DNA from: Oryzias latipes
Lineage: Eukaryota > Chordata > Actinopteri > Beloniformes > Adrianichthyidae
DNA length: 64,000 bases
Direction of reading: 5' to 3'
Assembly: GCF_002234675.1 (NCBI RefSeq)
Contig: NC_019862.2
Location: 27,572,707-27,636,706, forward strand
The translations under genes were made by a program, and so were the position numbers. Each line of letters begins with the position of its first letter. Position 1 is the first letter of the stretch. A model generated the notes under the pieces. The model had not been told where the DNA came from, ran no database searches, and worked only from the letters and a program-made list of their open reading frames with translations. Of this stretch, positions 1-13,600 are shown in pieces.

Positions 1-689
1 AGCCCCCTTCCTTTAAACAGGTTTTTCTCGTTTGACTTCGAACGTGCAGCCCTGGTAACTTCCCATCACCTTCCTGAGACATGACAACACTTTCAAACTC
101 TGCCCTGTTGCTTTGGGAGAAAAGAATAAAAAGGACAGCGCACTAACAAATCCCAGCCCCTCCATATGGTCCGTCTTTGCCAAAATGCACTCCCTCCAGG
201 TGTCAATACAGTAGTTTTTAACAAAAGTCTGAGGCAGCTGCTGGTGAGGCATGATGGCCAAAATATACGGTTACCAACTGCCAGTTTTGTTTGTGAAGGC
301 AGATATCTGAGGGGGTGGAGGAAATCAAACAATCAAACTGTGATCTCACCTGGAGATACACCTGAGTCACCTGAGTCACACAACCTTCTTCTAAATAAAT
401 GCCTCTTTAACCCTTAAATCAAATATTTCTGTTGTATTAAATAAAAGAGAAAATCCAGAAATAAATACAAACACGGCAATGTTTAAAAGTTAGAACTACT
501 TTTAAAGTATGAAAAAAAATAAAAGCTTTGAAAAAAAACAGTTGTCCTAATCAACAATTTTTTAAAAAGGGTTTAAGATTTTAAAAAAAAGTTTATCTTT
601 CAGAATTTCTTTCAGAATTTCTGACATTGTCCAGCTTTTTAAGTTGAATAATCCAGATAAATCTCTTTAATATTCACATATATCCTCTC

Positions 690-1460
690 TGCATGTGAGC
701 TTTATGCTGCACAGACCCCAGATCCGTGCACCAACATCGCATCGGATGCCTCAAATTTGCTGCTTGACACCCAAAAATGTGATCAGACGCGTGTGGGAGG
801 AGCTACCGCCTAAAGTTATTAGCCTCTTTGCAACATGGAAGCATTGACTGTATATCTCATCTACAATACATGAAAGACACAGACTACGTTGAGAGATCAA
901 TTTTGAAGAATTCTACAAAATCATCGGTAAACATGTCTCTATGTCTGGGTTGATGACATCATTCAGAGACTCTCCCAGTACGGTGAGCTTCACCATCTTC
1001 GCTTTTAGCGCTACTTCCGTCTCTCTGTGACCTAGTTTGAGGACTTGCTGCCGTCCGAGGAGGGAAAAATAAAAGGTAAGGGAAAAATTAGATGATCTTT
1101 TTGTTCTGGTCTCGATGGAAAAAGAAATATTACAAAGTTCAGGAGAATGATCAGATTCGCCTCCATGCTGGTTTTGGACTCCACCCGCTGATCGCGTCAT
1201 CAACACATCATAGGCCAAAGCAGAGTCACTAATTGGTAGATGCAAAGCGTCTTCTTTGCCAAAGTTCAGATTTTTGATTACCCAAAGTGCCACGATGACG
1301 AAAACTAGCGCCGCCTAAACCACACCGCTGCCAGACTGACGTTCTGCGTCCGATGCTGAAATCGCAACACAGGACCTCTGATCGCGTCTGTACATTGACT
1401 TGGCATTGAAACTGGTCGCCCCTGACGCACGAGTTACGTTGTGAACGCAGCTTTATGCTC
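690..1460. mobile_element. Decayed PIF/Harbinger-type transposon relic
   Basis: On the plus strand near 980-1,060 the translation reads HHLRF-stop-RYFRLSVT-stop-FEDLLP. This resembles the conserved N-terminal block of Harbinger-type nucleases (form RF.RYFRMS...FD.LL), interrupted by two stop codons. GC-rich flanks with repeated GATCRGACGCG-type words occur on both sides (780s and 1,380s). It lies in the region left of the last visible tmem131 exon. Exact ends and target duplication were not resolved. The rest of 1-1,604 shows nothing recognisable. Confidence 0.5.
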
Positions 1461-1604
1461 CACTCTAAGAAAAGAGAAATATAATTGATGGGGTTGAAAA
1501 ACGACCCGATCTGGAATCATTCATCAGCGCAGCAAAGCTGCAATGGTGTCGACGCGCAGCAGAGAGAACACACACACACCCACAGAAACATAACCAAAAC
1601 TTAC

Positions 1605-4600
1605 ATTTAAGCACAAAAGGCAGGCCCACATAACAGTGATCACCACACTGCAAGCCGGCATCAAAATAAATATTTGCAACCTATGGAAAAAAACAAAAAC
1701 AAAGGAGAAATGAAAATAGGGTTACCTCTACCAAGACAAAAATTGCAGATTTTGTCCAAACCAGGTTTTGTACCTTTGACTTGCGTCTGGGCTCCAGCTC
1801 ATCTTTGTTGCTGCGAAGCCGTTTGTAGTAAAAGCGAAGGTCCTCAGTGAGTGAACGGATCTGCTGCAGCCTCACCTTCTGAGTGAAAGAGTTCTGGATG
1901 CTGAGGCTCTGATGGACGATCTTTCCCTGGAGGAGGAAACAAAAGGGGGACGAGGAATTGCATTCAGATTCCAGGCAGATCAGGCGGTCTGGGTGTAAAA
2001 TGTGACGCCACTCACTGGAAATGAAGGCGGCAGTATGATGTGTTTGGGAAAGCTGTTTAAAGTTCCCACTGCAATGACGGCTTTCACTGGGATGGTTAAT
2101 ATCTGAGGAGGCGCAAGGCAGTCAGGTGTAAAGGTGATTTCACAAATACTGTAGTTTCCCTTTCAGGCCTTGTGTTGTCCTGCGGGTAAAAAGTGACCTA
2201 CTACCAAACTAACAACAAAAAAGACATCCTGTAGAATAAAATGCCTTAACGTTTCCTTTTCCAACTTGAAATGTTACGACTTTTCCTGAAGGGACTCCAT
2301 CATTAGAAAAAGTGATACTTCTATGAAGGCTGTACACCACTAGGGTACACGGATTTTCCCCCGTGAACTAGAAAAGTATTTGAAAACCTGAAAAACGTTC
2401 AAAATTAAAAACATAAAACACGGTCACACAAACACTTGCATTAGTACAATTATAGTCATATACACAAATAATGTCAAACTGTTAAGCTATGTACACACTG
2501 GGCATTTGATGAAAGTCCTGGTATGCGCCTTAAGCCTATGGTGTTCACACTGGTCAAGCAGGGATGGGCTTCTTATTCTTTTCTTTTTCTACTGTTTACT
2601 AGCGCCCGTCTACAGATGGAAGAGGCTCGGTGGGAAATGTTGAAGCGGGGCAAATCGGGTGAATTTTGCTCCAGGAGTTTTCTTTCACAGCTCTATTCCG
2701 ATGTATGAAATAAATCAGTCTGGGCACAAATCCCAGTCCCTGACTGGTCGAAGTTCGACCTGGTTTAACTTTTAAAGTGTTTAATGACCATATGTTTTAT
2801 GCGTAGTGCCCAAAGTCGGGGACGACTGTTGTTGTGATTTTGGGCTATACTAGTAAAATTGAATGAATGGATGAATGAAAATAGTGACAACAGAATTCCA
2901 GTTGTTGACTGCATTTCTCCTTTGAATATAACCAAATCAGACGTAATTACTTTTATATATTATCCATAATAAACCTTTAGCGTGTCAGAGAAAACTTATG
3001 ACGGTTTGTGTGATAAAAAAAAGTTACTGTCTTTTTATATGGTGTAACTAAAATATGATTGACATGGAATTCACAAGTGATAGATTGTTTCATCATGGAC
3101 TATAGATACATTCACTTAAGCTGCTTTATTTCAGGGCATTGGTAGGGTGGGTCATTTTCAACTCTTAGGACAATGGGAGTAAACAGTGTTAGGATCGCAC
3201 AAGGCTTAAAAACCTGCACATCATCTGACATACCTCATAATCTGTTGTGATGTGTATGGCTCCATCATACACGCCCTCCAGCCTCTTTGCCACCAACGTC
3301 ACTCTGAATGCTGCGTAGTAGCCTGAGGCTAAAATCACCTGAAAACACCCAAAGGTTGTCCTTTCAGAAAGGAGGGAAAACCGTTTCCCCTCAATCATCA
3401 CTTTTGAGATGTTTGATTGGAGTGTTTTTTTAGACAGACATTCAAATGTCTCTTCTGCTGCTTTTACTTTGAAAAACCGTTAAGACTTTTACAAAAATGA
3501 GGAAGGATTCATCTTTTCTTTGGGAAACTTTCATCGAAATTAAATTTGAAAAGGGAGGAAAAATTTCAGTTCCTTCTTTTGTTTATTCTAAAGATTAATC
3601 TTCTCTACATGAAATATTTTTTTGGAAACAAAAAAAACAAGATAAAATGACTTATTAAAGCTATTAGAAATATTAGTTAATTCAACTTTAAGAGCAGTTA
3701 CCAGCAAAACTTTCTATTTTACTGACGGCATCGTCAAAGGCAAGCAGCCTGCGGCAAAGACTAACACCAGAATGCTGCTGCAGATAAATAAGGAAATAAA
3801 GTTTCTTTTCTTAAAGGTTTATCCATATTTGAATCAGTTGCACAGAATGTGGCCCCGCCCTGTCCAGGTGACATCTTCAGGACAGGTTAAGTGAAGAAAT
3901 TCCTCCTCAAAGCTTCTCACTTCCAGAAGATCTCTTTCAATGTACATCAGCTCACATCATCTGTAGGAATTCCTGTAGTTATATTTCATCAGAACATTGT
4001 CCACATATCAGAGTTGGAACAGCATTATGGTATATTAGCTGTGGGTTTTTGAAGACAGGAACTGCCACGGCAGCAAACGCACCACTTTGACTGTCAGAAT
4101 CCGGGCGTGGTCAGGTGGGAGGATGTTTGTAGTCAGAATGGAGTAGAAGCTTTCCACAACTTTAAGACTGAGATAATGAGGCTAATCATGGTGACACCGC
4201 CTGGAAAAGCCCCACCTCAAATTCATTCCTAGTTCTGTCAACAAAGCTGTGTGTGCTTGTTAAGCAACACGGCAGTGATGTGAGGAAATCTTACAGCTCT
4301 GTGATGGGAGCCCGAAGCGTTCTGCAGCTCGTGAAGTTGATTCAGGGCCGCTGTCGTGTTTCCCGTCTCGGTCTTCAGCAGCTCCATGGAAAGACTTTCC
4401 CCTGTAACCATCCAGGACTTTATCTCCAGCTGGAAGACACAAGTTACTGAAGTGTTAGCACAAGTCCTTTTCTTCTAACATTACCCAAAAGGTTCATGTT
4501 GCAACAGACTAATATGTAGTTAAGAAAAAAGACTAAACAAATAAAGCACAAGTAAGAAGCATCCTGGAAAATTTGCAAAAGTTCCTTATTACAACGGAAA

Positions 4601-7600
4601 AAACCATGCCGGGCAAAAATAGGGCTGAGCTGTTCTTTTCAATTAGAGATTAGATTCTTACCGTGCCCTTTGGCGAAATTTTAACAAAAAAAAAAATGAT
4701 GACATCAAAGGGGAAGAAACCATAGAAAAAAAATGGGGGCCAAAATCTCTTAAGGGGCTCAAAAAAATGTATCGTTTGAAATCCACCAACTCAACCAAAA
4801 CACGCGTCGTGGATATCCCAAGGAATTTTTTTTAATTATTATGGGATGGTCACAGAACCAACGGCTTGGCAGCTATTTTGTGTTTTCAAATTTTCTCCCA
4901 ATATGGGAAAAGAAAATTTTGTTCAAGCGATTTTACTAAAATGTCATATACATGCAGCCTGTTAATTCTACAACCACAGAACAGAAGTTACATTGACATT
5001 TGACCCTGGAAAGAGACCGCCATTTTGATTTAAAAAAAAAAACGTTAGTGTCAGCTACAACTTTAAACTCCTAGGGATTTTGATCTATCGCCTCTTAGCT
5101 CCCCGAGCGTTGATTGGAAGCATCTTGGGAAGAAAATGCTGGAAATACAAGTTACAGTTTTGAACACCATTGGCGTTCTTTCAAAAAATGACATGTTTGT
5201 CACCCTTTGGTAACCAAAAAAACAAAATGGTTGCTATGTAGATAGAACACATAGAAAAGCTGACATTTTGAAAAAAAAGTTTTTTTTTTTTGTTTTTTTA
5301 TTAATTTGTCTCGACAACCCAGATTCAGCTCTGACCGGGGTGGCAAAGGGGGAGGGGGGGTGTCTGTGAGGGCGGGGGCAAGTAGTGACTGATGGGGAGT
5401 GAAAAGGGGGCAGCAAGGGCAGTGGGTAGCGCCTGCTGGACATACATACTCTGGTCGCAGGTGTAACCCTTTACCTCTATCGGGTTGCTGTTGACCACCA
5501 CAAAAACGATGCTGCTGGTGTCTGTCGCGCTGCGGACACCAAAGTCCAGCAAGTTCTCCTTCAGGCTGGGTGGCAGGACCAGGGGCTGTTCACAACGAGA
5601 AGACACTGAATGACACCGACACTTCCTCCTCGAGATGTTCTTTGCAAACGTTTTAATTGTGAAACTAGCAGCAGTATGTAGCACAACTAAAACTGATGAC
5701 TCAGAGCAGAGCAGAGCCCGTCAATGAAGCACCGGAGCCCTTTTCCGGTAAAAAGGGGAAGACTACAGCACAGTTCTAGAGTTTGGATGAATAATGTCAC
5801 GATGCTGCATTTACCCAACTCTACAAACCTACGGGAGCCAGAGAACTGTCATTATGCTTTGAGCAGAGGTGGGTTTAAACCACAGGAGGCTACTTGAAGC
5901 TCATATTTATCCCCATACTCCCATTAAGACTCAAAAAAAAATCTGATTTTAAGCTCTTCTTTTACAACTGATTACACATTTTTTTCAAAGCAATTCAGAA
6001 TACAATGAAGGAGATCAGAAATGGAAAAGTTCCGACATCAGCAGAGGTGCTGCTTAAAGTTTAGAGCAAAGACTCGGTCAGGTTCTCTTTGGATGTGGTT
6101 TTGTCTGAGTTTTCTGTTTGAACTCTGCTTATCAAAGTTGGAATGAGAGAAAAAAAGTCAGCAAATAGCAAAAGCTTGACTGAGTGGGTGAGTGTTTGTG
6201 GACGACTGGGCAAACACCAATCTAAGCAATAAAGGGGCTAAGAAATGTACAACAAGCAGTATCAGTGACGGCTTTCCTGCCAACAGAAGCTCTAAAATAT
6301 GAATCAAACGTCGATGAAGCAAAGCAACTGAAGGAAATGCATCTGCTCTTGTCTTAAAAAAATGGTGTGTGAACTGAAGAGCAACAAGAATAGTTGCTAA
6401 TTGTAAAGCTGCTACTCAAACACAAACTTACCTCCAAGAAGCCGGTGTAAGCCCGAACCGGCAGATGAAACTTGGATGCGTTAGTGATGAGCAAGATATT
6501 GCTGTCTATGTGGATGGAGGGCCGCACTGGCCTGAAGAGGAGGGAGAAGACGTTCCGGGAGTCGTGTGCAGGGATGAGGATGGGCGTGCTGAAGTTCTGC
6601 ACCTGCAGCAGCGGGACAGACGGTGAGAACGGTTTGGTGCTGGAAAGCAGCAGGGGCTCCTTCTGCTTAAAACTTACGCTGAACATGGTTTTGGCCTCTT
6701 CAGAGAGAGACACGTTGTGTATCTGGATCGCAAACCCAAAGGCATTGGTGAGGAAGACAGGTCTGCTCACAGGGTCTACAGGGCTGTCCCTGATGTGGAA
6801 CAGCGTAGCTGTGTGGTCAAAGCCCAGGTAGCTGCAAAAATTGAAGAAAAAAAGAACACGGTTACACATTAAATCCTTTCCTTTCTCTCTGAGAATATGA
6901 ATAAAATGACTCACCCGTCTAAAACCTCAGCCTGGTATGGGATTTCAAGCTTTGGGTAGCTCTTCTCTTTTGCTTTAACGGTTATTTTTCCAGAAAACTG
7001 ATAGGCTGTTCTCGCTTTGGAAGCTGCAGATAAGAGGGAAAAAGAGGGATTTTTTCAAAGAAAAGGTTTCACCAAAGCTTCTCAAGAGGACATAGTTTTA
7101 ATTAGTGGGGCAACTGTGGCCTTCTTTCAGGATTACATCTGCAAAGTCAGCAGATTCCACAGGCTGTGGTCCACCTACTGTCTATGCCAGGGGTCGGGAA
7201 CCTATGGCTCGCGAGCCATATATGGCTCTTTTGATGGTCACATGTGGCTCGCAGACAAATCTTTAATTATAGTTTTTTTTTTCATTAGACCAGTCCTTCT
7301 CGGGCGCGATGCGATGCCAGAGGCGCGCAGTAGTAGCAGTGCTTAGAGAGAGAAATCTGCGCCAGCGCTATCAGTTACTATTATCTATTATTTCACAGAG
7401 TTTGTACCAGCTGGAAACTTGTGAATTGACGTGCCTAAAACTACGCGCTCCCGTCTCTGAGAAAGAGCGCGCAGATGCGGGGACGGGATGTTAGAGGAAG
7501 AAAGCAGGGGGGGGGACAGGCAGCAGGTGAATCGCGCAGGGATTGTAAAAACGTAAAACCCGCTGCCCGTCACTCACTGCAGCGTGTGAGTGTGTTTGGC

Positions 7601-10600
7601 TCCGCGTCTGCATGTGAGCAGTCTTTGTCACATCTACAGAACATTCAGACCTACAATCACGTTTTAAGTCTCAACGCCTGCATGAAGCATAAACTCACCA
7701 CCTATCAATCAACCAACCAGACTAGACAATCAGCAAAACTACCACTAGAAATACTCATCATTTATTAGCAACAGAATAACAATGTTATTAAAAAGAATCC
7801 ACAGACTTTAAAAACTTTAAAAACACTGTACTTTAAAAATGTTGAAATTAAATCAAATGCACACATTCATTTGTATATTTAGTTTTAAACAAATTGTCAC
7901 GGACTGAGTTGGATGGCTGTTGGGCCGCGTTAAAAGTTCTGGAGTTCATTGAACGCGTCAAGCAGAGATCTGATTGGCCCTCAGTTCTGTCGCTCAGCCT
8001 GTTGTTAGGTAGTTTGGACCAATGGGGTTCAGCTATGGGCCGAATAAGGGAAATGGGAGGGCTGCAGCGGGAGCAGGGGAATATAAAGTTGGGAGAAGCG
8101 CTCTCGTGTCGGCGGGAGAGATTCAGGAGTTGCTGAATTAATTGAATGGCGTTTGTTGCGGTCTGCAGTAATCGGAATAAAGAACTTTAAAAGAGGTTAA
8201 GTCTCCGTGCCTCAGTGTGGGGAAGGGACACTACATTATTGTATGGCTCTTTCGAAATTACATTTCAAAATATGTGGCATTTATGGCTCTCTTGGCCAAA
8301 AAGGTTCCCGACCCCTGGTCTATGCCATAATGCATAAAAACATCACACACTAATGCAGTCTCTCTACAGGCCTGATCCACTGAATCATGTATTAAGTCGG
8401 AGCTGTTTTGCATAGAAAATGTCAACTCCTCTTTCATTTAGAGAACATTTTATATTGGCCCCTATTCAGCATTTTGCCTAAAAGACCCTCTTTGATTAAA
8501 AAAAAAAAAGTGTTTTTCGTGTTTTTAACATGTTCTAGTGGCATTTTTCTGATGATGGAGGAGATAAAAAAATTAGGCTTGAAATTGCATTTAGAAAAGT
8601 TACAAGAGCTGCCACAAACTCCCTGCTCTGCTCCATTCTGATGCATTCACTTGTAGAGAAATAATTCCATGTGCGTCTTTGTTTTCCTCATCCAAGCTGA
8701 CATCTTATCATGTATTGCTGTACGGCTGGATAGCTCCTCTATTGCTCGCTATTTTTGTTGCAGGTTGGGGTTGTTAGGAGCTTTAAGCTAGCAGTGGAGC
8801 GTGTAAATAAAGGGAAAACTGGAAGTGGGGCGGGCTTAGTCCGTGCCAGTGGTCCCACCCACAGCTCAAAGGAGAATTTCTAATCAATTACCACCACTCT
8901 GCAGAAACTATGTCTTAGAAAACGACAGTTTTTATTTTTTTATTTTGACTAAAAACAGCATCATCACAATTAAAAGACCACTGGGAATCCAATGAAAACA
9001 GATCCAGAATGATCAGAATGGGACTTTAAACTCTCCATCTTACAAATCAAACACAAATTAGTCATAAGCGCTTCACAAAAAACCTTTTAAGGAAAAGAAA
9101 ACAGCCAAAGGCAACACCACTTACCGTCGAAACTAATACTTGCAACTTTGGTGTATCTACTCTCTCCTGCTTTGAGTGTCACTGCTTTGAATTCTACAGC
9201 GACCGCTTCATTTGATGGAGTCGTGCGGACGCTCTGAGAAGCACAGACAAAAGAAAATTAACTGACACGTTAAAAAGAAAAAGAAAAAAGAGGGTGAACA
9301 GGTTCAACGCCTTCAGGATACTCACTGTAATTGGAACGTCTTTTGCTCCTGAATTTAAAAGGTGAAGGTTGAGTAGTTTTGGGCGATCTGCACCACCGGG
9401 TTGTAGAGAAGAAGCAGAAAGTCAGTTAAAGGACACGTTTTTACCAAAGCGTAAAAATGTCGCCTGTTTTATTGGTGCACACCTTGTGATCGAAGGGTAC
9501 CAAAGTCAAGCATCTCTGTGGAGGAGTAAATGCCCGGGGCTGCAAAAAGAAAAAAAAAAAAAAAGAAAGATGTGATCAGATCGCCCACATTCTGCATTAA
9601 AAATATTAGCACTGCTTTTCTTCTGTTTGAATACGTCTGTAAGACAGAGAAAGAAATAAAAAAGCACACCTGATGTGACCTCCACCTCCACAGGGAGGAT
9701 AATGAACTGGTCTTCACTGGGAGCATTGGTTTTGATCCTGATGAAAGCTGTGTGGTTGTCCACGTCTCTCGACGAGAAGCTGGCCCTCATGACTCCCTTT
9801 GTCTCGAACGGAGGAATTTCCTGAAGATCAGGAGATTCCCTATGTTGCTCCGCCCCTTTTGAGATGAAACTGCCTCGAGAAGCAACTTACCCATAACTTC
9901 CCGGCACCTCCTTGTTGGCCCGTGGGAAGCTCCAGGTGCAGATCTCCACCGCTGGAGTACATCTCTACAACCTGGAGGGAAAGACCCCACACACCTCGAC
10001 ATGAACAAAAGCAAGTGTTGCAGATTTTTGCACATCGATAAACTCCCAATTACCTGCAGGGGTTCGCTGTACGGGTTGTGGATGTTTATCAGAGGTGAAA
10101 AACTGCTGTTCACTGGGACCCGGGCACCAATGAAGGGCCGCAGTCTGTAGGGGTTAGGGACGCCCACCCCGAAAACCTTTACGTTAAAAGGAGTGTAAGT
10201 CACACATGCATGACACCCGAAATAGCACTTTTTCAAAAGCAGCTCTGAATACTTTACCTGGTATGTAAACACTCCGTGATTTGATGTATTAATAAATAAA
10301 GTGTTTTCTACATTCCCAACAGCACGAGCAAGAAAAACAACATCAAATGATGTGTTTCCTCCTGGGGGGATTATCTAGAAAAGAAAAGAGAAGATTTGAC
10401 TTTTTTCTGTTGAATAGACATTTACAAATGGGGCCGAAGATGACGCTTACTTTCCTCTTCCACCTGACCCTAAAGCTCTGCCGCTTTCACGACATGACAG
10501 CTCCATGTTGTTAACTTTTTGTTTTTTACCTAGCTACTGTAGTTTGTCAGTTTTTCCTTAAAATGTGGATTTGCAGCAACGCGATCGAGTTACAAAAGCA

Positions 10601-13600
10601 GCTTTTAGAAGAAGGACACTTCCCCCACATTAACACACAGAGGACAAAAGCTTCTAAATGTTTCAAAAATGAGGCAACGAATTTGATTCTTCCCACAAAC
10701 ACAAAATACACATCCTTTTTCGCAAGATGTTCTGTCAAAAGAAAACTTAAAAAATCTATGTCAGGCTTTGAATTTTTTATGTTGTTTTATTTTTTATTTT
10801 TAGTGACAAAAGTAGCATTAAATTCCAAATTAAAAGAACTTTAACATCAAAAGTGCACAGAGCAACTCTTGATTAATTTACAAGCAAAATCTGAAGTTTT
10901 TGTTTTTTTACCATTCAGAAAAAGGATTCATCTGTGACATTAATGCAGCAAACGTCCCTTCAAACATACACGCAGCATTTGACAGTTTATGTAAAAATGT
11001 GTTATTTAAATGTTTGTGATGAAAAGTAAGTGCATTTCCTGGGAGCTTTTGCACCCTCAACATGTTTCTGAATATGTAGGAAAGGGCTTATGGGTAAATC
11101 GGCAGATCCATGTGAAGTAGAACCGCACAACGATCATTTTTACACAAATATCTGAAACCTTCAGATCTGGACTCCAGTCGCCTCCAAAAACACTGCATCA
11201 AAACGTCTCATCTTCAATTCTAAAAGTTGTATCAACTGGTTGCCAAGCCTGCTGGCTGCGTCCGTTACACAACAGCGTTTTCCCTTTTGCCCTGGTCAAA
11301 AACCTCGCCGTCTTTACACTTCTAGGTCACCGTAACACAAACGTGCTGAAACTATTCATGCAATTAAAAGCACCAATTAGGCGTTTGAACGTCTTCATTC
11401 AAATGAAAAAGACAAGATAAAACCCAATCTGAAATTAGCTGTTGTATACAAGTAAATATTGTTTTATTGATTAACCTTCAACTGTGTTTATATGTGTGCA
11501 CGACGTGTGAAACAGTCCACATTTATCAGAACAATCTAACAGAGATCAAATGAGCTGCAGCAGAAAAACCACTGAAATCTCTGCCATGCAGCCCTTCTAA
11601 CAGAGCTCACATCATCACATCTGCAAAGAGCTCGGCATCTTCTGCTGAGTCAAATGTTTGCAAGAAGTGGAGGAGCTTCTCAGGACAACACATCGCCCTC
11701 ACACAACTACACAAATGTGGATTTTTATCAGCCGTTTTTATTTCTATAATTAGCCACATTTATTCCGGGCTCAGCATAAAAGATAGCAGCAGCACGTGAG
11801 TTTACTCATTTATAGAAAGAAAAATATTGTATTTTTAATTGTTGTGAACCATTTAAAATACAAAATCAATATAAAACAAATGATTTCTGTTTTTGTTTTC
11901 ATTAAAGACGTGAAATAAGGAACACGACTTACCCTATTCTGGAAAAAAGAAGCATGAAAATGTGCTGTTGTTGCAGATATTGATATCAAACTAATTTCTT
12001 CTGAGCTAGGATTATGTAAATAAACTTTCTCCATTTTTGGCATTCCAACAGGCCTGTGAAGAAGAAGAAAAAAAAAAAAAAAAAGACAGATTTGCAACAA
12101 CAAGTACAGGTCATGAACAGGCCAGGTGAATGTGAAGACAAACAAAAGAACGCTGGAAGACGAATGACGTGAAAAGTTATTCAAGGAATCAGGTAAAAAT
12201 TAACAAAAAAGACAGAAGATGGGGTCAGCAGAGTTGAAAAGCCATAAAAGTCACTTCACTGAGGCTTTAGGAGAACAGAGACAGACTGTGGAGGCAGGTG
12301 TGTCTCTCAGCGGACGTATCCTCTCCATATTAGTAAATCCAGCATTCAAGGCACTCCATAAAGTCTTTGATTTGCTGCCTCCTGAGCAGCATGCGGTTGG
12401 TATGAAAATGTTATGGTGTGAAACACCAAGGTAATAAAGATGTGAAATGTGGTGTCCTTTATGATTCTCCCTGCAGCATAACTCATGCAAACCAGTCTTA
12501 ATCTTCTATGTAAAGATTAAACTGCGACCATTTCAATCTTGTCTTGCATGCCAGAAGCTAATGACAATTTATTTTAGCTTCAATTACATGTAAAAGCATT
12601 CCTAGAGGTCTTTAAATAATGCTCATGGCGATTATAGCTTTTATGTCCCATCTCCAGGCCTTTTCAAACCGTATATTTTGTCTACTCCTGATTCACAACG
12701 ATTTGAACAAAGCAATACTCAGCAATGCAATTTGGAGCTTATTTCTTTATCCATCAACAGAAAAAAAGCTACAAGAACATGTTAACACCAAAAACACCAT
12801 TTTCATCGGAGTGGGTCTTTAAGAGCTTTCAGTGGAATTCATAAGTGGTGCAATTAAAGCAGCCAAGCCCCACATTTCAGTTCGTTTCTCATCAGTAAAT
12901 GCAAATAACAAAGCTCGACACTGACAGAAAGCAAAAAACTACAAATGACCAAAATAAATAAATAAAACCGGTCCGTGTGAGAAGAAAAACCAAAACAAAG
13001 AACTTACCTTTCATAAAAATCCAACATTGGAGGTTCAAATCGTATAGGTCTGCAGTTCCCGCGGTGGGGGGACGTGCTGGAAAAGACAGGGAGGTGTGAG
13101 AGCAGCAGAAGCAGCCTGGAAACCAAGCCTTCCATATTGAAGTCCACATAAACTATCCGCAAAGTCTCTGACTCTAAACTCCTGCTAATGTCTGTTTTTT
13201 CCTCCCCAAAAGCAAGTTGAGGCAGTAACGGGCCGGCGCCCACATGGACAACAATTTTTCCATATGTAGAGCCACAACAAGCCACTGGAATAAGAGCAGA
13301 ACTTCCCCCGGTAGCTCTTTAGGCTGACGTCTTCCTCTAATGCGGGCATCAACTTCTGAGCATGAGTTGCAACCTGCCCAATTGTGTGACTCACCAAACC
13401 TGTTTAACAACAGGTGCACCGTAACAATAGACAAGGCCAGCCCCAAGCAGAAGTAACTCCTCTTTGACAGATCTAGTGTACAACATATGTGTGTAATGGG
13501 AGCCTGTGTATGTAAAACTCATGCAAAAACAACTTCAGCAGGAATGGAGTCGTGGCACTCGGAGGTCTTCCGAGTCATTTAGCTGCAGGAGAACCGCACA

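Noticed and set aside
13..417. Overlapping open frames at the left edge considered as the next tmem131 exon
   Set aside because: No match to the expected TMEM131 continuation and no phase-1 acceptor in a sensible place.
7894..8136. 80-codon open frame inside the hAT element
   Set aside because: Lies within the LTR-like block with TATA and poly(A) signals; no protein similarity recognised.
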